This document shows positions 15,123 through 26,772 of a DNA stretch of 42,517 nt, one piece after another; position 1 is the first letter of the stretch; the number at the start of each line of letters is the position of its first letter. Source of the DNA: Campylobacter jejuni (GTDB lineage: Bacteria; Campylobacterota; Campylobacteria; Campylobacterales; Campylobacteraceae); the NCBI RefSeq assembly GCF_002179635.1, contig NZ_NFOE01000024.1, positions 1-42,517 of the forward strand. Direction: 5' to 3'. A model generated the notes under the pieces. The model had not been told where the DNA came from. It made no database searches and saw nothing but the letters and a program-made list of their open reading frames with translations. Both the position numbers and the translations under genes were made by a program.

Positions 15123-16628
15123 ATGAAATTTAAAGCAGATGAAATTAGTTCTATTATAAAAGAAAGAATTGAAAAATTTGACTTTAATCTTGAAATAGAA
15201 GAAACTGGTAAAATTATTTCAGTTGCTGATGGTGTTGCTAAAGTTTATGGTCTTAAAAATGCCATGGCTGGAGAGATGGTTGAATTTGAAAATGGCGAAA
15301 AGGGAATGGTGCTTAATCTTGAAGAATCAAGCGTAGGTATTGTTGTTTTAGGAAAAGGTCTTGGTCTTAAAGAAGGAAGCTCGGTTAAGAGACTAAAAAA
15401 ACTTCTAAAGGTTCCAGTAGGCGATGCGTTGATAGGACGTGTTGTAAATGCTTTGGGTGAGCCAATTGATGCTAAAGGTGTGATTGAAGCAAGTGAATAT
15501 CGTTTTGTGGAAGAAAAAGCAAAAGGTATTATGGCTAGAAAAAGTGTTCATGAGCCATTACACACAGGTATTAAAGCAATTGATGCTTTAGTTCCAATTG
15601 GTAGAGGACAAAGAGAGCTAATTATCGGTGATAGACAAACAGGTAAAACAACTGTTGCAATTGATACTATCATTAGTCAAAAAGGCAAAGATGTTATTTG
15701 TATCTATGTGGCCATTGGTCAAAAACAAAGCACAGTTGCTCAAGTAGTTAAAAAGCTTGAAGAGTATGGTGCAATGGATTATAGTATAGTAGTAAATGCA
15801 GGTGCTTCTGATCCTGCTGCATTGCAATATCTTGCTCCATATACTGGTGTAACTATGGGTGAGTATTTTAGAGATAACTCAAGACACGCATTGATTGTTT
15901 ATGATGATTTAAGTAAACATGCTGTTGCATATCGTGAGATGTCTTTGATTTTACGCCGTCCTCCAGGTCGTGAAGCTTATCCAGGAGATGTATTTTATTT
16001 ACATTCAAGATTACTCGAAAGAGCAAGTAAGTTAAGTGATGAACTTGGTGCAGGAAGCTTAACAGCATTGCCTATTATTGAAACTCAAGCAGGCGATGTT
16101 TCAGCTTATATTCCAACCAATGTTATTTCAATTACTGATGGCCAAATTTTCTTGGAAACAGATTTATTTAACTCAGGTATTCGTCCTGCGATTAATGTTG
16201 GTTTGTCTGTATCTCGCGTTGGTGGTGCTGCACAAATTAAAGCAACAAAACAAGTTTCAGGTACATTAAGACTTGATTTAGCTCAATATAGAGAGTTGCA
16301 AGCTTTTGCGCAATTTGCAAGTGACTTAGATGAAGCAAGTAGAAAACAACTTGAACGTGGACAGAGAATGGTTGAAGTTTTAAAGCAACCTCCATATTCT
16401 CCACTTTCAGCTGAAAATCAAGTGGTGATGATTTATGCGGGAACTAAAGGGTATTTAGATGATATAGCAGTTTCAAAAATTGGAGAATTTGAAGCAGCTT
16501 TGTATCCATTTATTGAAGCTAAATATCCAGAAATTTTTGAGCAAATTAGAACCAAAAAGGCTTTAGATAAAGATTTAGAGGAAAAATTAGCTAAAGCATT
16601 GAGTGAGTTTAAAGCAAACCATATATAA
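15123..16628 (+). CDS. atpA: ATP synthase subunit alpha
   Basis: A 501-residue regulatory, non-catalytic F1 subunit. P-loop G169DRQTGKT176, the beta-barrel N-terminus (about 25-95) and the ATP-synthase signature [17 protein letters not shown] (near 360) are intact. The length is standard. The start is the ATG at 15123, with AAGGAG correctly spaced, instead of the TTG at 15120. Confidence 0.98.
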   Translation: MKFKADEISSIIKERIEKFDFNLEIEETGKIISVADGVAKVYGLKNAMAGEMVEFENGEKGMVLNLEESSVGIVVLGKGLGLKEGSSVKRLKKLLKVPVGDALIGRVVNALGEPIDAKGVIEASEYRFVEEKAKGIMARKSVHEPLHTGIKAIDALVPIGRGQRELIIGDRQTGKTTVAIDTIISQKGKDVICIYVAIGQKQSTVAQVVKKLEEYGAMDYSIVVNAGASDPAALQYLAPYTGVTMGEYFRDNSRHALIVYDDLSKHAVAYREMSLILRRPPGREAYPGDVFYLHSRLLERASKLSDELGAGSLTALPIIETQAGDVSAYIPTNVISITDGQIFLETDLFNSGIRPAINVGLSVSRVGGAAQIKATKQVSGTLRLDLAQYRELQAFAQFASDLDEASRKQLERGQRMVEVLKQPPYSPLSAENQVVMIYAGTKGYLDDIAVSKIGEFEAALYPFIEAKYPEIFEQIRTKKALDKDLEEKLAKALSEFKANHI

Positions 16629-16637
16629 GGTTTTTAA

Positions 16638-18934
<2,297 letters not shown>

Positions 18935-18936
18935 TA

Positions 18937-19329
18937 ATGGATAATTTAATACATATAGAGGTGGTAACACCTCTTGGTATGATTTACAATGATAATGTAA
19001 AATCTATTGTTCTTCCTGGAAGTGAAGGTGAATTTGGTGTTTTAAAAGGACATGCATCTTTAATCTCTTCTTTAAGGGCAGGAATTATAGACATAGAAAA
19101 ATCAGATTCAACTCATGAGTTAGTTGCTATTGATTCAGGCCATGCAAAGGTATCTGAAACTAAAGTAAGTGTTTTAGCAAAAGGTGCTGTTTGGGTTGGT
19201 GGAAATAGTGATAGTGAAATAGCAAAAAGATTGGAAGAAGCAAAAGATTTGATTAAATCTATGAGTAGTGATAGTGTTGCTTTGGCTTCTACTTTTGCTA
19301 AGATGGATAATAACGTAAGGCAAAAATAG
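18937..19329 (+). CDS. atpC: ATP synthase subunit epsilon
   Basis: A 130-residue subunit with the N-terminal beta-sandwich (IHIEVVTPLGMIYNDNVKSIVLPGSEGEFGVLKGH, seen across residues 5-40) and a C-terminal helical part. It couples rotor and c-ring and can inhibit hydrolysis. It starts 2 nt after atpD and its TAG overlaps the GTG start of tolQ by one base, so the ATP synthase and Tol-Pal genes are contiguous with no room for a promoter. Confidence 0.96.
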   Translation: MDNLIHIEVVTPLGMIYNDNVKSIVLPGSEGEFGVLKGHASLISSLRAGIIDIEKSDSTHELVAIDSGHAKVSETKVSVLAKGAVWVGGNSDSEIAKRLEEAKDLIKSMSSDSVALASTFAKMDNNVRQK

Positions 19330-19889
19330 TGGATTTTCAAGCAATTTTTCATTTTTTTGAAAATACAAGTTTAATCACTTATATCGTATTAGCTTGGCTT
19401 TCAGTGTATTTTATACTTAGTTTTAGTATTTTATTTTCAAGATTAATACTTATTAATAAATGGACTCAAAACGAAAGTCAAGCTTTGGAAGCTTTAATGA
19501 GAGGGGAAAAAGATTTAAGTCAAAGTGCGTCAATTTTGAAAAAGTGCATGGAAATTGATGAAACTAAAATGAATATTTATAAAAATTCTGTAGAAAAAAA
19601 AGCTACAATAGGATTAACTTGGCTTAGCATCATAGCTTCAACTTCTCCTTTTATAGGACTTTTTGGTACCGTGATTTCTATTCTTGAAACTTTTGGTGGC
19701 TTAGAAATTCAAAATTCCTTAAGTATTATTGCTCCTAAAATTAGCGAAGCTTTGGTGGCTACTGGATGTGGGATTTTAGTTGCGATTCCTGCATATAGCT
19801 TTCATTTGATTATCAAGCGCAAAGCTTATGAGTTGATTAATATCTTAGATAGCGAGATTAAAGTATTGATAAGTTCTGCAAAGGTCTAA
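19329..19889 (+). CDS. tolQ: TolQ/ExbB-family proton channel protein
   Basis: A 186-residue inner-membrane protein with three membrane segments (about 14-36, 96-118, 138-160) and the family signatures SPFIGLFGTV (106-115) and EALVATGCGILVAIPA (140-155). With TolR it uses the proton gradient to energise the envelope. The start is GTG, overlapping the atpC TAG (TAGTG), with TAAGG about 9 nt upstream. It is short next to E. coli TolQ (about 230). ExbB paralogues are common in Campylobacter, but the tolB and pal genes downstream favour TolQ. Confidence 0.9.
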   Translation: MDFQAIFHFFENTSLITYIVLAWLSVYFILSFSILFSRLILINKWTQNESQALEALMRGEKDLSQSASILKKCMEIDETKMNIYKNSVEKKATIGLTWLSIIASTSPFIGLFGTVISILETFGGLEIQNSLSIIAPKISEALVATGCGILVAIPAYSFHLIIKRKAYELINILDSEIKVLISSAKV

Positions 19890-19892
19890 TTT

Positions 19893-20279
19893 ATGTTTAT
19901 GGAAGAAAAACCTGAGTTAAATATTACACCTTTAGTGGATATTATGCTTGTATTGCTTGCTATTTTAATGGTGACTGCACCAAGTATTACATATGAGGAA
20001 AAGGTGCAGCTTCCTCAAGGTTCACAAAAAACTTCAAGCACTCCAAACATTAAAAGTTTAATTATAACAATTAACGCAAAGAAAGAAATTTTTATAGGAA
20101 AAGATAAATTTAATTTTGTAAGTTTTGCAGATAATATGAATGCTTTAAAGCTTCAGTATAATACCCAAGAAACAATTTTCATTAGAGCGGATAAAAATTT
20201 AAAATATGATGATGTAATGAGTGTTTTAAGAACAATGAAACATTTAGGTTTCCAAAAAGTTGCTTTGCAAACTGAGTAG
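19893..20279 (+). CDS. tolR: TolR/ExbD-family protein
   Basis: A 128-residue protein with a single N-terminal membrane helix carrying the essential Asp (N10-I-T-P-L-V-D16-I-M-L-V), and a small periplasmic domain ending TMKHLGFQKVALQTE. It pairs with TolQ as proton channel. ATG occurs at 19893 and 19899; AAAGG at 19880 is better spaced for 19893. The gaps to tolQ and the next gene are 3 nt each. Confidence 0.92.
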   Translation: MFMEEKPELNITPLVDIMLVLLAILMVTAPSITYEEKVQLPQGSQKTSSTPNIKSLIITINAKKEIFIGKDKFNFVSFADNMNALKLQYNTQETIFIRADKNLKYDDVMSVLRTMKHLGFQKVALQTE

Positions 20280-20282
20280 AAA

Positions 20283-21062
20283 ATGGAAGAAAATTCTATA
20301 CACAATTTTAAATCCTTTATTTATGCAACTTTAGTTTATTTTTTTGTTGTTTTCTTAGTTTTTTTTAAATTAATTGAATATAAACCAAAAGCTATCGAAT
20401 ATACTGATGACCCCAATAGTTTTATTAATGTAGAGCTTGGTGATAGTATAAATCAAAATCAAATTAATATGATGCAAGAATTGCAAAAAGAAAATTTGCA
20501 AAGTTTGTTTGAAGAAAATCTTTTGCAAAAATACACCACAAACAAAAGCGTCAATACGCAAAATATAGAACAACAGGCAAGTGTTTTTAATGAGTTATTT
20601 GGAAAAATAGAAGATTATCAAGAAGAAAAAACTACAAAAGTGCAATCTTCTATGCCATCAAAAAAACCTACTTTTACCCAAAGAGAAAAAATCAATGATT
20701 TTTCCAAGCAACTTAATGAAAATTTGCAAATTAATCAGGAATTAGGACAATCTGTTATAGAGCAAAAAATAGGTGTTTATGATCAGTTTTTAGGTGCTGT
20801 TAGAAAATACCTTGAAGATAGATGGAGAATTTATAATCCTAGCGGTAATTTAAGTATAGAAGTAGAATTTGTAATTGATAACAATGGTTATTTTTATTTG
20901 CTAAGTGCCACTAGTGCGCATAGTGATAATTTTGATAAAAAAGCAAAAGAATTTTTGCAAAATTTAGAGGGAAAATATATAACTTTACCTCCAAATGGTA
21001 AAATAAGAAAAATCAAAATGCAACTTAGTGATATAATTGAGTTTAAAATGGAGAAACAATGA
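20283..21062 (+). CDS. TolA/TonB-like energy-transducing protein
   Basis: A 259-residue protein with a cytoplasmic start, one membrane helix (about 11-31) and a long Gln/Glu/Lys-rich middle. The C-terminal domain (about 160-255, FLGAVRKYLEDRWRIYNP, then IEVEFVIDNNGYFYLLSATSA) has the TonB/TolA_C outline. It would link TolQR in the inner membrane to TolB/Pal. The middle lacks the long Ala/Lys helix of E. coli TolA or the Pro-Lys repeats of TonB, so the name is by position and topology. Its stop overlaps tolB (ATGA). Confidence 0.78.
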   Translation: MEENSIHNFKSFIYATLVYFFVVFLVFFKLIEYKPKAIEYTDDPNSFINVELGDSINQNQINMMQELQKENLQSLFEENLLQKYTTNKSVNTQNIEQQASVFNELFGKIEDYQEEKTTKVQSSMPSKKPTFTQREKINDFSKQLNENLQINQELGQSVIEQKIGVYDQFLGAVRKYLEDRWRIYNPSGNLSIEVEFVIDNNGYFYLLSATSAHSDNFDKKAKEFLQNLEGKYITLPPNGKIRKIKMQLSDIIEFKMEKQ

Positions 21063-22258
21063 AAAAAATACTAGTATTTTTATTTTTTTGTTCAGTATTA
21101 TTTGGACAAGATGCAACAATATCTGTTGTAAATAAAGGTATGCAATTACCTAAAATTTATATTAAAGACCAGTCTAAACTAAATGATTTAGATCTTAAAA
21201 AAAGTTTTTACAACATGCTTGTTAATGATGTAAAAGTGAGTTCAAATTTTGAGATAACTCAAGATGAAAAACAAGGTGATTATATTTTTTCTTATATATT
21301 AAATAAAAATGGCAAACTTTTAGATATTGATGTTGAAATTTTAGCCGCAAATGAAACTAAAACAAGATTTTATGAGCAAATTCTTTCTATTGAAGAGTAT
21401 CCATTTTTAGCACATAGAAGTATTGCTCAAATGAATAGAAAATTAGGCTTTGCACCAGTTGATTGGATGGATCATAAAATTTTAATAGCTAGAACTCAAG
21501 GTAATAAGCAAAGTGATATTTTGTTAGCAGATTATACTTTAACTTATCAAAAAGTGTTAATTTCAAAAGGCTTAAATTTATTTCCTAAATGGGCAAATAA
21601 AGAACAAAATGCATTTTATTTCACTGCTTATGAAGATGAAATTCCAACACTTTATAAATATAATATGAAAAATAAAAATATCACAAAAATCATTGCTAGT
21701 AAGGGTATGATGGTTGCTTCTGATGTGAGTGATGATGGTAAAAAAATTTTACTAACCATGGCACCAAAAGATCAACCTGATGTATATTTATATGATGTAG
21801 ATTCAAAAAATTTGACACAAATTACAAACTATATGGGTATTGATGTAAATGGTAACTTTGTAGATGATGATAAAAAAATCGTATTTGTATCAGATCGTTT
21901 AGGTTATCCAAATATTTTTATGCAAAATTTAGAGTCCAATTTAACAGAACAAGTTGTTTTTCATGGTAAAAACAATTCTTCAGTTTCTACTTATAAACAC
22001 TATATGGTTTATTCTAGTAGAGAAGCAAATCAAAGTGGAGTTTTTAATCTTTATTTAATGTCAACTCAAAGTGATTATATAAGACAACTTACTGCAAATG
22101 GTAAAAATCTTTTTCCAAGATTTTCTAGTGATGGAGAAAGTGTTGTATTTATTAAATATTTAGGTTCGCAAAGTGCATTGGGTGTTATTAGAATTAATGC
22201 AAATAAAGCCTTTCACTATGGTTTAAAAGTAGGTAAAATTCAATCAATTGATTGGTAA
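21059..22258 (+). CDS. tolB: Tol-Pal system protein TolB
   Basis: A 399-residue periplasmic protein with a signal peptide (1-16, LFGQ), an N-terminal mixed domain and a C-terminal beta-propeller whose blades carry LYDVDSKNLTQIT and IVFVSDRLGYPNIFM. TolB binds Pal and peptidoglycan-associated partners. The N-terminal domain is divergent, but order in the cluster is decisive. It starts inside the end of the TolA-like gene and ends just before the pal promoter. Confidence 0.93.
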   Translation: MKKILVFLFFCSVLFGQDATISVVNKGMQLPKIYIKDQSKLNDLDLKKSFYNMLVNDVKVSSNFEITQDEKQGDYIFSYILNKNGKLLDIDVEILAANETKTRFYEQILSIEEYPFLAHRSIAQMNRKLGFAPVDWMDHKILIARTQGNKQSDILLADYTLTYQKVLISKGLNLFPKWANKEQNAFYFTAYEDEIPTLYKYNMKNKNITKIIASKGMMVASDVSDDGKKILLTMAPKDQPDVYLYDVDSKNLTQITNYMGIDVNGNFVDDDKKIVFVSDRLGYPNIFMQNLESNLTEQVVFHGKNNSSVSTYKHYMVYSSREANQSGVFNLYLMSTQSDYIRQLTANGKNLFPRFSSDGESVVFIKYLGSQSALGVIRINANKAFHYGLKVGKIQSIDW

Positions 22259-22280
22259 AATATCAAAATAGCATTTTTTT

Positions 22281-22289
22281 TGTTATAAT
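22281..22289 (+). promoter_or_regulatory. Extended -10 promoter of pal
   Basis: TGT-TATAAT (hexamer 22284-22289) preceded by a run of eight T, in the 70-nt gap after tolB. The leader would be about 33 nt and contains AAAAAGGGG before the pal ATG. This suggests pal is also transcribed separately, fitting an abundant lipoprotein. Confidence 0.75.
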
Positions 22290-22328
22290 TAAATATGATT
22301 TTTAAATAAATAAAAAAGGGGAAAAGCA

Positions 22329-22814
22329 ATGAAAAAAATCATTTTTGCTTCAATTACGGCGTTTGCTGTTATTGTAAGTGGTTGTGCTACAAAAAATACT
22401 AGTGTAAGTAGCTCAAGTAGTGTAGATGGTTCAAAAGGTAGTGGTGGTTCTGATAGATTTGAAAATCTTGAATCTTTAAATTCTGTAGCAAATGTATATT
22501 TTGATTTTGATAAATTTAATGTTAGAAAAGATATGCAAAAAGTTATTGCAAATAATGCTGAAATTTTCAATAAAGAAGCTGCGAATGCTGCAATCGTAGT
22601 TGAAGGAAACTGCGATGAGTGGGGAACTGATGAGTATAATCAAGCTTTAGGTTTGAAAAGAGCTAAAGCAGTAAAAGAATCTTTAGTAGCTCAAGGTGTT
22701 AGCGCAGATAGAATTAGCGTAAAAAGCTATGGAGAAACTAATCCTGTATGTACTGAAAGAACTAAAGCTTGCGATGCTCAAAATCGTCGTGCAGAATTTA
22801 AAATTGCAAAATAA
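22329..22814 (+). CDS. pal: Peptidoglycan-associated lipoprotein Pal (Omp18)
   Basis: A 161-residue outer-membrane lipoprotein. The lipobox ends VSGC19, followed by a Ser/Gly linker, then an OmpA-like peptidoglycan-binding domain (VYFDFDKFNVR, EGNCDEWGTDEYNQALGLKRA, and NRRAEFKI at the end). It ties the outer membrane to the wall and is the end partner of Tol. In Campylobacter it is the immunogenic Omp18. Confidence 0.96.
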   Translation: MKKIIFASITAFAVIVSGCATKNTSVSSSSSVDGSKGSGGSDRFENLESLNSVANVYFDFDKFNVRKDMQKVIANNAEIFNKEAANAAIVVEGNCDEWGTDEYNQALGLKRAKAVKESLVAQGVSADRISVKSYGETNPVCTERTKACDAQNRRAEFKIAK

Positions 22815-22826
22815 AGCTTTAAATAA

Positions 22827-23816
22827 ATGAAATTAAACTTATTATCAGTAGCTCTTTTAGGAGCTACTTTCTTACACGCTGAAATTTCAGCATTTGATGC
22901 AGGAAAAGTAGATACAAAAACACCTTATGGTTTAACTCAAAATGAAAAGTTGCAATATGAAAATCAAGAACGCTTGAAAGCTTTAAATGAATATTATACA
23001 AATTTGACAAGTAAAATAAATACAGCTGTAGAAAACATAGAAGGTTTACAAAGTGTAACTGAGGGTTTAAATGCTCAGTATTCAAAAGCTAACACAAAAT
23101 TACTTTCACTGGAAGAAAACTATCAAAATTTTGATGCAAATATTACCCAAGAAATTCAAAATTTAAGAGCTTATGTTGAAGAAAATAGACAAATTCAAGA
23201 AAAAAATCACCAAGAAATTCAAAAGGTTTTAGGTGAAATTACAACTTTAATCAATAAGATCAATGATGATTATATCTCAAAAGAAGATATGAATCAAACT
23301 ATAACTTTTTTTCAATCTGAAATAGCTAGAGTGCAAAATCAGGCAAAAGTTATTTCTGCTGTCCCTATTGTAAAGGATGATAATAAAACACAAGAAGTCA
23401 TTCAGGATGTAAATGAAACTCAAGAAGAAGTGACTGAAAAAAAAGATGATAGTTGGAAAAAATTACAATCTAGTGAAATTTTGAAAAAGGCAATTGATGA
23501 AACCAATAAAAATCAATTTGAAGATGCAAAAGAAAAATTTGAACATCTAATTAGTATTCATTATAAACCTGCTAGATCTACTTTTTGGCTTGGAGAGATA
23601 AGATATAAACAGCAAGATTATGCAGGTGCTTTGGGATTTTATAAGAAAAGTTCTGCTATAAGTACTAAAGGTGATTATGTACCAAAATTGCTTTATCACA
23701 CAGCTATTAGCTTAGATAAGGTTGGAGATCCAAAAAGTGCAAATAAATTTTATAAGGCTTTAAAGACAGCTTATCCTGATAGTCCTGAGGCAAAAGTTTC
23801 ACCAGATAGAAAATAA
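22827..23816 (+). CDS. cpoB: Cell-division coordinator CpoB / YbgF-like protein
   Basis: A 329-residue periplasmic protein with a signal peptide (1-18, FLHAE), a long coiled coil (about 40-190, rich in Asn, Gln and Glu) and C-terminal TPR repeats (STFWLGEIRYKQQDYAGALGFY, then PKLLYHTAISLDKVG and the PDSPEA end). This is the CpoB layout, and the position directly after pal is standard. CpoB links Tol-Pal to septal wall synthesis. The coiled coil is longer than in E. coli. Confidence 0.88.
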   Translation: MKLNLLSVALLGATFLHAEISAFDAGKVDTKTPYGLTQNEKLQYENQERLKALNEYYTNLTSKINTAVENIEGLQSVTEGLNAQYSKANTKLLSLEENYQNFDANITQEIQNLRAYVEENRQIQEKNHQEIQKVLGEITTLINKINDDYISKEDMNQTITFFQSEIARVQNQAKVISAVPIVKDDNKTQEVIQDVNETQEEVTEKKDDSWKKLQSSEILKKAIDETNKNQFEDAKEKFEHLISIHYKPARSTFWLGEIRYKQQDYAGALGFYKKSSAISTKGDYVPKLLYHTAISLDKVGDPKSANKFYKALKTAYPDSPEAKVSPDRK

Positions 23817-23829
23817 CAAAGGAGATAAA

Positions 23830-24411
23830 ATGGCTATAGAAAAAAATAGTGTAGTTTCAATGTTTTATGAGTTAAAAGATGCAAATACTAATGAAGTTTT
23901 AGAATCAAATATTTATGCTGAACCTATTTCTTTTATTTTGGGTAAGGGTCAAATTTTAGAAGGATTAGAAGAAGAAATTCAAAAGCTTAATGCCCCATGT
24001 AATGCTGATATTGTGATAAAAAAAGAAAATGCTTTGGGTGAATATGACGCAAATGCTTTGCAAACTTTACCAAAAGAGCAGTTTGCAGGAATTGATTTAC
24101 AAGTTGGTATGGAGCTTTTTGGCGAAGGTGAAGATGGTAATACCGTAAGAGTAATTGTTAGAGAAATTACTGAAAATGAAGTTACTATTGATTACAATCA
24201 TGCTTATGCAGGAAAAGACTTGTTGTTTTCAATCAATATCGTAGATGTTAGAGCTGCAAGTGAAGATGAAATTTTAACAGGAATTATTGCAGGTAGTAGA
24301 AGTTGTGGATGTGGTGGTGGAGGACATCATCACGATCATCACGGACATGGTGGTAGCGGATGTTGTGGAGGCCACGGACATGGTGGTGGCGGTTGCTGCG
24401 GTGGTCATTAA
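23830..24411 (+). CDS. slyD: SlyD-type FKBP peptidyl-prolyl isomerase with metal-binding tail
   Basis: A 193-residue protein. An FKBP domain (SVVSMFYELKD, PISFILGKGQILEGLEEEI) is interrupted by the insert-in-flap chaperone domain (about 67-125). The C-terminal tail (157-193) is made of Cys, His and Gly only apart from few residues, with a repeated GCCGGH unit. SlyD folds proteins and delivers nickel to hydrogenase and urease systems. AAAGGAG precedes the ATG. The TAA overlaps the fabD ATG by one base (TAATG). Confidence 0.95.
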   Translation: MAIEKNSVVSMFYELKDANTNEVLESNIYAEPISFILGKGQILEGLEEEIQKLNAPCNADIVIKKENALGEYDANALQTLPKEQFAGIDLQVGMELFGEGEDGNTVRVIVREITENEVTIDYNHAYAGKDLLFSINIVDVRAASEDEILTGIIAGSRSCGCGGGGHHHDHHGHGGSGCCGGHGHGGGGCCGGH

Positions 24412-25331
24412 TGAATAGTGCATTTATTTTCCCAGGTCAAGGCTCTCAAAGCGTTGGCATGGGTTTGAGTTTTTATGATAATTCTAAAAAAGCAAAAGAA
24501 TTACTAGACAATGCTAGCGATTTTTGTAAAATTGATTTTAAAAATTTGCTTTTTAAGGAAAATGAAAATTTAAATAAAAGCGAATTTACGCAAATGGCCA
24601 TAGTATTAAACTCGCTAATGGCCTATGAAGCCTTAAAAGAGCAAGTTAATATAGAAGCTAAGTATAGCTTGGGTCATTCATTAGGAGAATTTAGTGCTTT
24701 AGCAACCCAAGATGCATTTGACTTTTTAGATGTAATAGCACTTGTTAATAAACGCGGTAAGTTTATGCAAGAAGATTGCTCTAAAATCGAAGCTGGTATG
24801 ATGGTGGTTTTAGGGCTTGAAGATAAAGTGGTAGAAGAACTTTGTCAAAAGGCATTAAGTGAACAAAAAAGTATTTTTGCTGCTAATTATAATTGTGATG
24901 GGCAAATTGTAGTAGCAGGTTTAAAGCCTGATTTGGCTTCTTATGAGAGTGAGTTTAAAAATGCAGGAGCTAAAAGAGCTATGCTTTTGAACATGAGTGT
25001 TGCAAGCCATTGTCCATTATTAAAAAATGCGTCTTTGAAACTTACAAAAGAATTAGAACCTATTTTAAAAGAGAGTTTTAAAAGCGTAGTATCAAATGTC
25101 AATGCAAAAGTGTATAATGATAAAAATCAAGCTCTAACGCTTTTAAGCGAGCAACTTATTAAGCCTGTTCTTTATAAACAAAGCATTAAGGCAATAGATG
25201 AAGAAGTGGATTTTTATATAGAATTTGGCGCGAGCGTGTTAAAGGGCTTAAATAAAAAAATCACTCAAAAAGAAACTTATGCCTTAAGTAAAATAGAAGA
25301 TATTGATGAAATTTTAAAGGTAATTAAATGA
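24411..25331 (+). CDS. fabD: Malonyl-CoA:ACP transacylase
   Basis: A 306-residue enzyme that loads malonate onto ACP for fatty-acid synthesis. FIFPGQGSQSVGMG (6-19), the nucleophile GHS90LGEFSA and catalytic H200 (ASHCPL) are intact. An in-frame upstream ATG lies within the slyD tail, but it would add a Trp/Arg-rich stretch from another frame's glycine codons; ATG 24411 gives the family N-terminus. The end overlaps mtnN (ATGA). Confidence 0.96.
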   Translation: MNSAFIFPGQGSQSVGMGLSFYDNSKKAKELLDNASDFCKIDFKNLLFKENENLNKSEFTQMAIVLNSLMAYEALKEQVNIEAKYSLGHSLGEFSALATQDAFDFLDVIALVNKRGKFMQEDCSKIEAGMMVVLGLEDKVVEELCQKALSEQKSIFAANYNCDGQIVVAGLKPDLASYESEFKNAGAKRAMLLNMSVASHCPLLKNASLKLTKELEPILKESFKSVVSNVNAKVYNDKNQALTLLSEQLIKPVLYKQSIKAIDEEVDFYIEFGASVLKGLNKKITQKETYALSKIEDIDEILKVIK

Positions 25332-26014
25332 AAATAGCTATTTTAGGAGCTATGCCTGAAGAGGTTACTCCTTTACTAGAAACATTAAAAGAGTATCAAA
25401 CAATCGAATATGCAAATAATACTTATTATCTTGCAAAATATAAAAATCATGAATTAATAATCGCTTATTCTAAGATAGGGAAGGTAAATTCTACTCTTAG
25501 TGCGGCTATTATGATAGAAAAATTTAAAGCTGAGCTTTTACTCTTTACAGGTGTAGCAGGAGCTTTTAATCCTAGTTTAGAGATAGGGGATTTAATCTAT
25601 GCTACAAAATTAGCTCAATATGATTTAGATATCACAGCTTTTGGGCATCCGCTTGGCTATGTTCCTGGCAATGAAATTTTTATAAAAACAGATGATAGGC
25701 TAAATAATCTTGCCATAGAAGCTGCTAAAGAACTTGGTGTTAAATTACAATCAGGTATTATCGCTACGGGCGATGAGTTCATTTGCGATGAAAATAAAAA
25801 AACAAAAATTAGAGAGATTTTCAATGCAGATGCTTGCGAAATGGAAGGAGCTAGCGTAGCTTTGGTGTGCGATGCTTTAAAAATTCCATGTTTGATTTTA
25901 AGATCAATGAGTGATAAAGCAGGTGAAAAGGCTGAATTTGACTTTGATGAGTTTGTAGAAAAATCAGCTAAAATTTCAGCTAATTTTGTCTTAAAAATTT
26001 GTGAGAAATTATGA
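25328..26014 (+). CDS. mtnN: 5'-methylthioadenosine / S-adenosylhomocysteine nucleosidase
   Basis: A 228-residue enzyme that removes adenine from MTA and SAH, and in Campylobacter relatives also from 6-amino-6-deoxyfutalosine for menaquinone synthesis. IAILGAMPEEV with the catalytic Glu, the LLFTGVAGAF loop, CEMEGASVA and LRSMSDKAG with the catalytic Asp are present. It overlaps the genes on both sides by ATGA. Confidence 0.95.
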   Translation: MKIAILGAMPEEVTPLLETLKEYQTIEYANNTYYLAKYKNHELIIAYSKIGKVNSTLSAAIMIEKFKAELLLFTGVAGAFNPSLEIGDLIYATKLAQYDLDITAFGHPLGYVPGNEIFIKTDDRLNNLAIEAAKELGVKLQSGIIATGDEFICDENKKTKIREIFNADACEMEGASVALVCDALKIPCLILRSMSDKAGEKAEFDFDEFVEKSAKISANFVLKICEKL

Positions 26015-26772
26015 TAAATCTTAGTAAAAGACTAATCAGAGAAGTTGCAAAAGCAAACGCTAAATTTTCCTTAATAGGAGATAATGATAAGGTTTTATTA
26101 GGACTTAGTGGTGGGAAAGACTCTCTTGCTTTAGCCCATCTTTTAAAGCGTATGCAAGCACACGCGCCTTTTAAATTTGAACTTAAAGCAGTAACTTTAA
26201 GCTATGGTATGGGTGAAGATTATACCAAACTTCATAATCACTGCAAAGAACATGGTATTGACCATGAAGTGATTGATTCTAATATTTATGAAATTTCAGG
26301 TGATACTATTAGAAAAAATTCAAGCTTTTGTAGCTATTTTTCAAGAATGAGACGCGGAGCTTTATATACTTATGCTTTGGAAAATGGTTTTAATAAACTA
26401 GCTATAGCTCATCATTTAGACGATGCAGTGGAAAGTTTTTTTATGAATTTTATTTATAATGGTGCTCTTAGAAGTTTAGCTCCAAAATATAAAAGTAAAA
26501 GAGGTGTAGAGGTTATTCGACCTTTGATTTTTGTAAGAGAAAGACAACTAAGAGAAAATGCTATTAATAATGAATTAGAAGTTATTGGTAATGAATTTTG
26601 TCCTGGTATGAAATTAAGTGAAAAAAATGTAAAATTTCCTCATGCTAGAGAAGAAGCTAAACAGCTTTTAGCAAATTTAGAAAAAGAAAATCCAAAATTA
26701 TTTACAAGCTTAAAAACTGCATTTGAAAATATCCACACGGATAGTTTTTTCATGGTTAAGGATAATGACTAA
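26011..26772 (+). CDS. ttcA: TtcA-like PP-loop tRNA-thiolation family protein
   Basis: A 253-residue PP-loop ATPase with GLSGGKDSLA (31-40), AHHLDDAVES and the CSYFSRMRRG block (107-116). TtcA makes 2-thiocytidine at tRNA position 32 and holds an Fe-S cluster with cysteines from two CxxC pairs. Here only C107 of the first pair (position 110 is Phe) and one Cys of the second region (C197, EFCPG) remain, so the usual cluster ligands are incomplete. The activity may therefore differ. Overlaps by ATGA upstream and by a few bases with the next gene. Confidence 0.78.
   Translation: MINLSKRLIREVAKANAKFSLIGDNDKVLLGLSGGKDSLALAHLLKRMQAHAPFKFELKAVTLSYGMGEDYTKLHNHCKEHGIDHEVIDSNIYEISGDTIRKNSSFCSYFSRMRRGALYTYALENGFNKLAIAHHLDDAVESFFMNFIYNGALRSLAPKYKSKRGVEVIRPLIFVRERQLRENAINNELEVIGNEFCPGMKLSEKNVKFPHAREEAKQLLANLEKENPKLFTSLKTAFENIHTDSFFMVKDND

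Noticed and set aside
20370..20573. 67-residue minus-strand frame within the TolA-like gene
   Set aside because: Shadow of a Gln/Asn-rich coding region; no ribosome site.
22271..22281. T8 tract before pal as a phase-variable switch
   Set aside because: A-T tracts of this length are common here and are part of the usual T-rich upstream pattern; no sign of length variation in one sequence.
24360..24410. N-terminal extension of FabD
   Set aside because: It reads the repetitive slyD tail in another frame, giving Trp/Arg-rich residues absent from FabD.
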